Part shown: positions 60,501 through 64,000 of the stretch, one piece after another
Layout: each line of letters begins with the position of its first letter
Numbering within the stretch: the stretch's first letter is position 1
Position numbers and translations under genes: made by a program
The notes under the pieces: model-generated
Seen by the model: only the letters and a program-made list of their open reading frames with translations
What the model was told of the DNA's origin: nothing
Database searches by the model: none
From: Cyclobacteriaceae bacterium
GTDB lineage: Bacteria > Bacteroidota > Bacteroidia > Cytophagales > Cyclobacteriaceae
DNA: 64,000 nt
Assembly (NCBI GenBank): GCA_026129485.1
Contig: JAHCHY010000017.1
Location: 1-64,000 of the forward strand
Reading direction: 5' to 3'

Positions 60501-60651
60501 AGGCGAGCGCCTGTCAGCGCCCGGGTATATTAACAGTCATGTTTTAAAGGCAAAGGAAAAGTCAATCCTGCTGAAGGTTAACAAAGATCAGTTCTACGAG
60601 CTTTTGTCCGAGCATGTTCAGATGGCTGACAAGTTTTTGGAATATATCTGA
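57502..60651 (+). CDS. NTT/MFS-like membrane transporter fused to HEAT repeats and a degenerate cyclic-nucleotide-binding domain
   Basis: 1049 residues. About 12 membrane segments fill residues 1-430 (start GQVWLMLATGFFIGIFIATY), resembling nucleotide (ATP/ADP) or MFS transporters. Residues about 450-900 are alpha-helical HEAT-type repeats (NSNNKVRSAAIKTAVKRHD, NPDLLIRETAAWALNQVD). Residues about 932-1049 are a cyclic-nucleotide-binding fold (LFEGVPGVVLSDLAD, PGQFVGERLSAPG). The phosphate-binding cassette keeps its Glu but shows NSHVLKA where Arg should be, so cNMP binding is doubtful. NTT-HEAT fusions are known in free-living bacteria; the cargo and the job of the extra domains are not. It lies 137 bp before the nSTAND1 gene. 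Confidence 0.8.
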   Translation: MKRNMLAFLGVKPEEQGQVWLMLATGFFIGIFIATYQVTAESLFLNKLSDQLDRAFLVSGVLGIVSTILFTFFQNRIKFVTLTISSIVLIIIATFSIYYFYHFADEKIQNTTLFVMYCLVGPITAILLLCYWGIFGRLFNFKQSKRIIGWIDTGQLIAIILANFLIPFTAAWFPDTSNYLIVCNISIIGSLACLIVIASKYTLARLSTDIEVRAQTRFGKIFNDRYIRLLSVFLIISMVMFSLNQFTFQTLLNKQYPDQRDLTDFLAYFNGTIYALSLLMQLFVNDRILGTYGIRISLFILPIVVAILSAGSVFAGIFLGYDVELSPQTYIYFFLFVAVTRLFNTMLKDSLESPIYKLLFIPLDSRVRFNIQAKVEGVVNESGRFMAGLLIFLFAMVPFFKIIWIPIIVLGLILAYYRVIQNLYQEYKEKIKSKLEFGGERQDRLEVGYKEVTTRLESNLQDDDSARAVFSFKLLEKIDPGKVSAWINVLMKNSQETTRDYAQRKMNELKGLSVSDHYVIRLDKSRISDDKNVLSRNELDLILNSGGDIQKSRIQRLARSTDVNDRHYCAELLLHSQNRENISFLIELLNDSNNKVRSAAIKTAVKRHDNEVTSALIENLGQPEYANEAMNALIQVGESALPLLDNAFYRPGQSSPIMLKLVQIIGVIGGSKAKEILWNKIDYPDKVIVSQVLLSLGESGFKAGMSQISRIKYAIESDIGAIAWNLGALTEVGDGEHSRVVRRALNREIKNDIEHIYMLLAMLYDTRSIQLVKENIDSGTSEGITYAIELLDVFLSEQLKMRVLPVLDDLNINEKLKRLEIFYPRVPLDEKLVLKFLINRDFTQSNRWTKAAVLHQIGEQRIAAFNLDLIAQLFNPDLLIRETAAWALNQVDPELYETHVSRLGPEVKRLLDKSVLGKGADANLMLYDKVLFYQQTDLFEGVPGVVLSDLADITRTINLDKDSLVVDETSSTDFYIVYKGEVDYYERHQGKITYQPGQFVGERLSAPGYINSHVLKAKEKSILLKVNKDQFYELLSEHVQMADKFLEYI

Positions 60652-60788
60652 GAATCTTCTAAATTTCACAGATTTTTTAAGCTTAGATAGGGGTAAAGTC
60701 TATTTTTTAAACTCTTTGTTATTTCCTTAATGAATATTCTGTTACCCCCGGATTTTAGTAAATTTCAGTCTAACAGGTCTATAGCAGG

Positions 60789-63700
60789 ATGTTAAACTAT
60801 TCTGTAGAGGTTGGCGATTTGAATGAACCATCACCGGATTCCAAGCATTCCGGGGAGAAGGTTGGTGCTAACCCGTTTCCCGGGCTCAGACCTTTTACGC
60901 TTGCCGATAGCCACCTGTTTTTTGGTCGTGAAGGCCAGGTAGATGAAATCCTGCTCAAGCTTTATAAGAACCGGTCGGTAACCATAATGGGTTACTCGGG
61001 TAGCGGTAAATCAAGCCTGGTGAATTGCGGCTTAATACCCGTGCTGTATGGTGGCTTCATGACCGAAACGGGGCCGCATTGGAAGATTATTACTATTCGT
61101 CCGGGCAATTCACCAATCGATAATCTTGCACAGGCAACCGTAAATTTCCTCGTAGAAGAGGGGAGGATTGCACGGGAAGATAAGCGCATTCATAAGGCAA
61201 TCATTAATTCTGTGCTGCGAAACAGCCCGCAAGGGCTGATTGAGCTGGCACGTTATATTCAGGTTCATACACACGAGAATGTCTTTTTCCTGATCGATCA
61301 GTTCGAAGAGCTTTTCCGGTTCAAACACTCCGATCCGGAAAATATAGACGAGGCGATGGCCTATGTAAATATGATGCTGACGGCCGTAGCCCAACGGGAA
61401 ACATCCGTTTATATGGCCATTAATATGCGGTCGGACTTTATCGGTGAATGTGCAGCATTTCCGGGCCTTACACAATTGATTAATACCAGCAATTATCTGG
61501 TGCCCCAGATGTCGCGCGAGCAGAAGCGTATGGCTATTGAAGGCCCGGTGGCTGTCGGTGGAGGCAGAATATCTACCAGGTTAATCAAGCGGTTGCTTTC
61601 TGATGTGGGCGACAATCAGGATCAGCTCCCGATTTTACAGCATGCGTTAATGCGTACATGGGATTACTGGGTAGCTAACCGCGAGCCCGGTGAGCCGATG
61701 GACACCAGGCATTATAACGCAATCGGACGTATCGGGCAGGCATTATCACTCCACGCAAATGAAGCTTATGATGAGCTGAGCGCCCAGGAAAAACATATTG
61801 CTGAAGTCTTGTTTAAAACCCTTACCGAGAAGAACGCGGAAGGGCTTGAAATGCGCAGGCCGGCTAAAGTGGCAAATGTGGCAGAGCTGGCCCAGGCCAC
61901 GGATGACCAGGTAATTGCCGTAGTTGAACAATTCCGGAAACCGGGCCGCTCGTTTTTGATGCCGGGCATGCACGTGGATCTGAAGTCCACTACCCAGGTC
62001 GAGTTGTCGCACGAGAGCTTAATGCGTATCTGGACAAGGCTTGCCACGTGGGTAAACGAAGAGTACGAGTCGGCACAGATGTACAGGCGTGTATCCGATG
62101 CTGCAGCCATGTACCAGATTGGTAAAACCAGCTTGTGGCGTCCGCCCGATCTGCAACTGGCGCTTAACTGGCAAAAGAAACAGAACCCTACGCGACAATG
62201 GGCCCAGCGTTATGATATAGCGTTTGAACGGGCCATTGTTTTTCTGGATACCAGCCGCATAACCTATGAGGCTGAATTAAAGAACCAGGAGATGCTGCAG
62301 CGCAGAATGTTGCGCAGGGCACGGATAACCAACCTGATTTTGGGTTTGCTGCTATTGGTAGCAACCGGATTCTTTGTTTATGGATTTTTCCAGAGAATAG
62401 AGGCGGAAAGGCAGAGCCTGTTGGCTCAGGCTAAACAAATAGAGGCTGAAGCGGCATCTGAGGAAGCGAATATTCAAAGGCAGAAAGCAGTTGATGCACT
62501 TCAAGTAGTCGAACAACAGAAAGAAGAACTTGATAGACAATACACTGCGTTGAAGGAATCGGCTGAAAAACTTCGACTTGCACTATTAGAGGCGGAAATA
62601 CAAAGAAATAGAGCAGAGGCAAATGCCAATGAGGCCCTCGTTCAACGCGATAGTGCACGCTTAGCCCGGGATCTTGCTGACAAAAACTTTAAACTGGCAC
62701 AAGAGAATTATGACAATGCCTTCAGGTTACTAATGCTCCAGAAAGCCCAATCGTTGGCCGCTAAATCCGAAGGAATTGATGAGCCTCAGCTTGCCGGATT
62801 GACGGCTATGCAAGGCTATTTGTTCCATACAAAATACCAGGGCAAGCAATACGATCCTTATATCTTCCGCGGGCTGTATTATGCTATCGCAAAACTCCAG
62901 GGGTATAACTACAATGCTGTTAAAATGCCTGGTGGGTTAAGGAACAGGATGTACGCAGTTGCGGTATCTAATCAGAGTTCTGCTTTCTACACCACAGGTA
63001 ATGATGGCCGGATTTATAAGGCCGATTACAAAAATCAAGCTGCTCCGCAAGTTATTTACGAGAACAAAGGATTCCCGAATCGCGTTCTTGCCCTGAGCAA
63101 GGATGACAAATACCTGGTAAATGCCAGCGACTCAAGCTACTTAGAGATTATTAACCTGGTAACAGGAGGAAAGCCCCTGGTTGTAACCGGGCATACCCGC
63201 ATGGTTACCGATATGAAATTCCTGCCGGATAATTCCGGGTTTATAACAACGTCATCGGACAAAACACTAAGGATTACTAATGCCGTAAATGGTCAGGGCC
63301 GGAAGATCGTTACCCTTCCTTACGAGCTGAAAGCAATTGATATAAGCCCTGATGGTAAGCAGGTAGCCGGGGTTTCTGTTTCCGGTAAAGTACTGCTGAT
63401 AGATGTGGCCGGTGGCAGCTATAAAGAAATCTGGACCGATGAAAATGTGATCAGGACCAGCGATTCAACTAAAACGGTTAAAGTGGCCAACCGCATTATT
63501 TCCGTGGCCTGGCATCCGCAAAGGAACCTGATTGGTTTTGGAGTAGAAGTATTGAATGATAAGCGAAACCAGGTTTTGCGCGGGGTGGTTAAACTCCTTG
63601 ATTTAAGAACCAACAGGGTAAAAGAGCTTTCAGGACATAAAGCCGGTATTTCTGATCTGAAGTTTAGCCCGGATGGCCTATTACTGGCCAGTGCCGGCCT

Positions 63701-63992
63701 GGACAGCAAGCTCCAGATGTGGGTGATTGATCATGAAGAAGATTTGCCGATCGTGATGGATAACAACAACGGATCAGTATGGGACATTGGCTTTACACCG
63801 GATTCCAATTACCTGGTCGCTTCGTGTAACAATGGTGAGGTACGTGTCTGGCCAACCGATACGCGAATGCTGGCCGAGCAGGTTTGTCCTAAAATGCAAC
63901 GTAATATGACCCAGGAAGAGTGGCATAGCTATGTAGGTCCGGATGTTGACTATGAGTCTACGTGCAGGAGTCTTTTAATCAAGAGTTTTTAA
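60789..63992 (+). CDS. nSTAND1 ATPase with transmembrane, coiled-coil and WD40 domains
   Basis: 1067 residues. Starts with the nSTAND1 entry FPGLRPFTLADSHLFFGRE, Walker A GYSGSGKSS (68-76, Lys74) and Walker B FFLIDQFEELFRF (Asp170, Glu173, Glu174). A transmembrane helix at about 514-534 (NLILGLLLLVATGFFVYGFF) is followed by a Glu/Gln-rich coiled-coil (about 540-650) and WD40 repeats (about 700-1040; HTRMVTDMKFLPDNSGFITT, KAGISDLKFSPDGLLLASAG). This suggests a membrane-tethered STAND switch: the NTPase domain in the cytoplasm and the propeller probably in the periplasm. The helicase-like effector of defence STANDs is absent. The stop codon overlaps a possible ATG (63992) of a third gene. Confidence 0.88.
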   Translation: MLNYSVEVGDLNEPSPDSKHSGEKVGANPFPGLRPFTLADSHLFFGREGQVDEILLKLYKNRSVTIMGYSGSGKSSLVNCGLIPVLYGGFMTETGPHWKIITIRPGNSPIDNLAQATVNFLVEEGRIAREDKRIHKAIINSVLRNSPQGLIELARYIQVHTHENVFFLIDQFEELFRFKHSDPENIDEAMAYVNMMLTAVAQRETSVYMAINMRSDFIGECAAFPGLTQLINTSNYLVPQMSREQKRMAIEGPVAVGGGRISTRLIKRLLSDVGDNQDQLPILQHALMRTWDYWVANREPGEPMDTRHYNAIGRIGQALSLHANEAYDELSAQEKHIAEVLFKTLTEKNAEGLEMRRPAKVANVAELAQATDDQVIAVVEQFRKPGRSFLMPGMHVDLKSTTQVELSHESLMRIWTRLATWVNEEYESAQMYRRVSDAAAMYQIGKTSLWRPPDLQLALNWQKKQNPTRQWAQRYDIAFERAIVFLDTSRITYEAELKNQEMLQRRMLRRARITNLILGLLLLVATGFFVYGFFQRIEAERQSLLAQAKQIEAEAASEEANIQRQKAVDALQVVEQQKEELDRQYTALKESAEKLRLALLEAEIQRNRAEANANEALVQRDSARLARDLADKNFKLAQENYDNAFRLLMLQKAQSLAAKSEGIDEPQLAGLTAMQGYLFHTKYQGKQYDPYIFRGLYYAIAKLQGYNYNAVKMPGGLRNRMYAVAVSNQSSAFYTTGNDGRIYKADYKNQAAPQVIYENKGFPNRVLALSKDDKYLVNASDSSYLEIINLVTGGKPLVVTGHTRMVTDMKFLPDNSGFITTSSDKTLRITNAVNGQGRKIVTLPYELKAIDISPDGKQVAGVSVSGKVLLIDVAGGSYKEIWTDENVIRTSDSTKTVKVANRIISVAWHPQRNLIGFGVEVLNDKRNQVLRGVVKLLDLRTNRVKELSGHKAGISDLKFSPDGLLLASAGLDSKLQMWVIDHEEDLPIVMDNNNGSVWDIGFTPDSNYLVASCNNGEVRVWPTDTRMLAEQVCPKMQRNMTQEEWHSYVGPDVDYESTCRSLLIKSF

Positions 63993-64000
63993 TGAGCTGG
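63992..64000 (+). CDS. Possible start of a downstream gene, 3' truncated by the window
   Basis: The nSTAND1 stop is TAATG, so an ATG at 63992 overlaps it; the first codons read Met-Ser-Trp. Overlap of this kind is typical of translational coupling. Only three codons are visible, so the call is tentative. Confidence 0.3.

Noticed and set aside
60689..60748. GGGGTAA ... TTACCCC inverted repeat upstream of the nSTAND1 gene
   Set aside because: Only seven paired bases with a loop of about 45 nt; it could be chance.

Overview
The window looks like chromosomal DNA of a member of the Bacteroidota, most likely the Cytophagales. Supporting signs are lipoprotein signal peptides with a Cys lipobox, a TonB-dependent receptor with an N-terminal carboxypeptidase-regulatory-like domain, several TAnnTTTG promoter boxes of the Bacteroidota type, few Shine-Dalgarno sequences, frequent TTG/GTG starts, a NUDIX-type sugar regulator, and a miaB / sigma-54 activator / lptE / secG / groES-groEL neighbourhood that recurs in this phylum. 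The assignment to an order is inference. Coding density is very high: no gene-free stretch exceeds 300 bases, and I see no rRNA, tRNA, CRISPR array, prophage or insertion sequence.

Layout. 1-7612: two tandem FG-GAP/VCBS + ASPIC/UnbV proteins (the first cut by the window edge) and a lipoprotein of the vanadium-haloperoxidase/PAP2 type. 7764-11615: glycerol operon glpF-glpK-glpD. 11752-18464: sugar-phosphate operon with ROK kinase, PfkB kinase, beta-phosphoglucomutase, GH65 disaccharide phosphorylase and an exported serine hydrolase. Phosphorolysis gives glucose plus beta-glucose-1-phosphate, and the neighbouring kinase and mutase feed both into glucose-6-phosphate. 18442-20831: a DUF1232 protein, a bestrophin-like channel and a methyltransferase.

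20913-25938: xylose locus with an MFS transporter, a NUDIX-winged-helix regulator whose NUDIX catalytic glutamates are lost, xylulokinase and xylose isomerase. 26181-36182: a sugar-oxidation locus with a Gfo/Idh/MocA oxidoreductase, two xylose-isomerase-like TIM barrels (one with a Tat signal), a free cytochrome c, a DUF1080/3-keto-disaccharide hydrolase-type protein, a 1112-residue ThuA + PQQ-sugar-dehydrogenase + PKD + cytochrome c + CBM-like lipoprotein, and a TonB receptor. Its content resembles 3-keto-glycoside pathways. 36267-38120: GTP-type PEP carboxykinase.

38165-42943: a visibly AT-richer cassette (AraC regulator, sugar acetyltransferase, cyclophilin-like lipoprotein, cytochrome c-sugar dehydrogenase, alpha/beta hydrolase) that may be a recent acquisition. 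43095-47996: pirin, sodium:solute symporter, OPT transporter and a TerB-like protein. 48082-55565: groES-groEL, a conserved hypothetical protein, and the secG / TPR-like / lptE / sigma-54 activator / miaB operon read leftward. 55676-57408: gamma-carbonic anhydrase, a small acidic protein and an OmpH/Skp-like chaperone.

57502-64000: the least understood part. A 1049-residue membrane transporter-like + HEAT-repeat + degenerate cyclic-nucleotide-binding protein is followed by a 1067-residue nSTAND1 ATPase + transmembrane + coiled-coil + WD40 protein, and perhaps a third gene that starts inside the stop codon of the second.

Two families of short palindromic repeats are scattered between genes. 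One has copies at 20853 and 32947 in opposite orientation. The other has a simple hairpin copy at 50984 and a copy at 26048 that sits inside a 135-bp MITE-like element.
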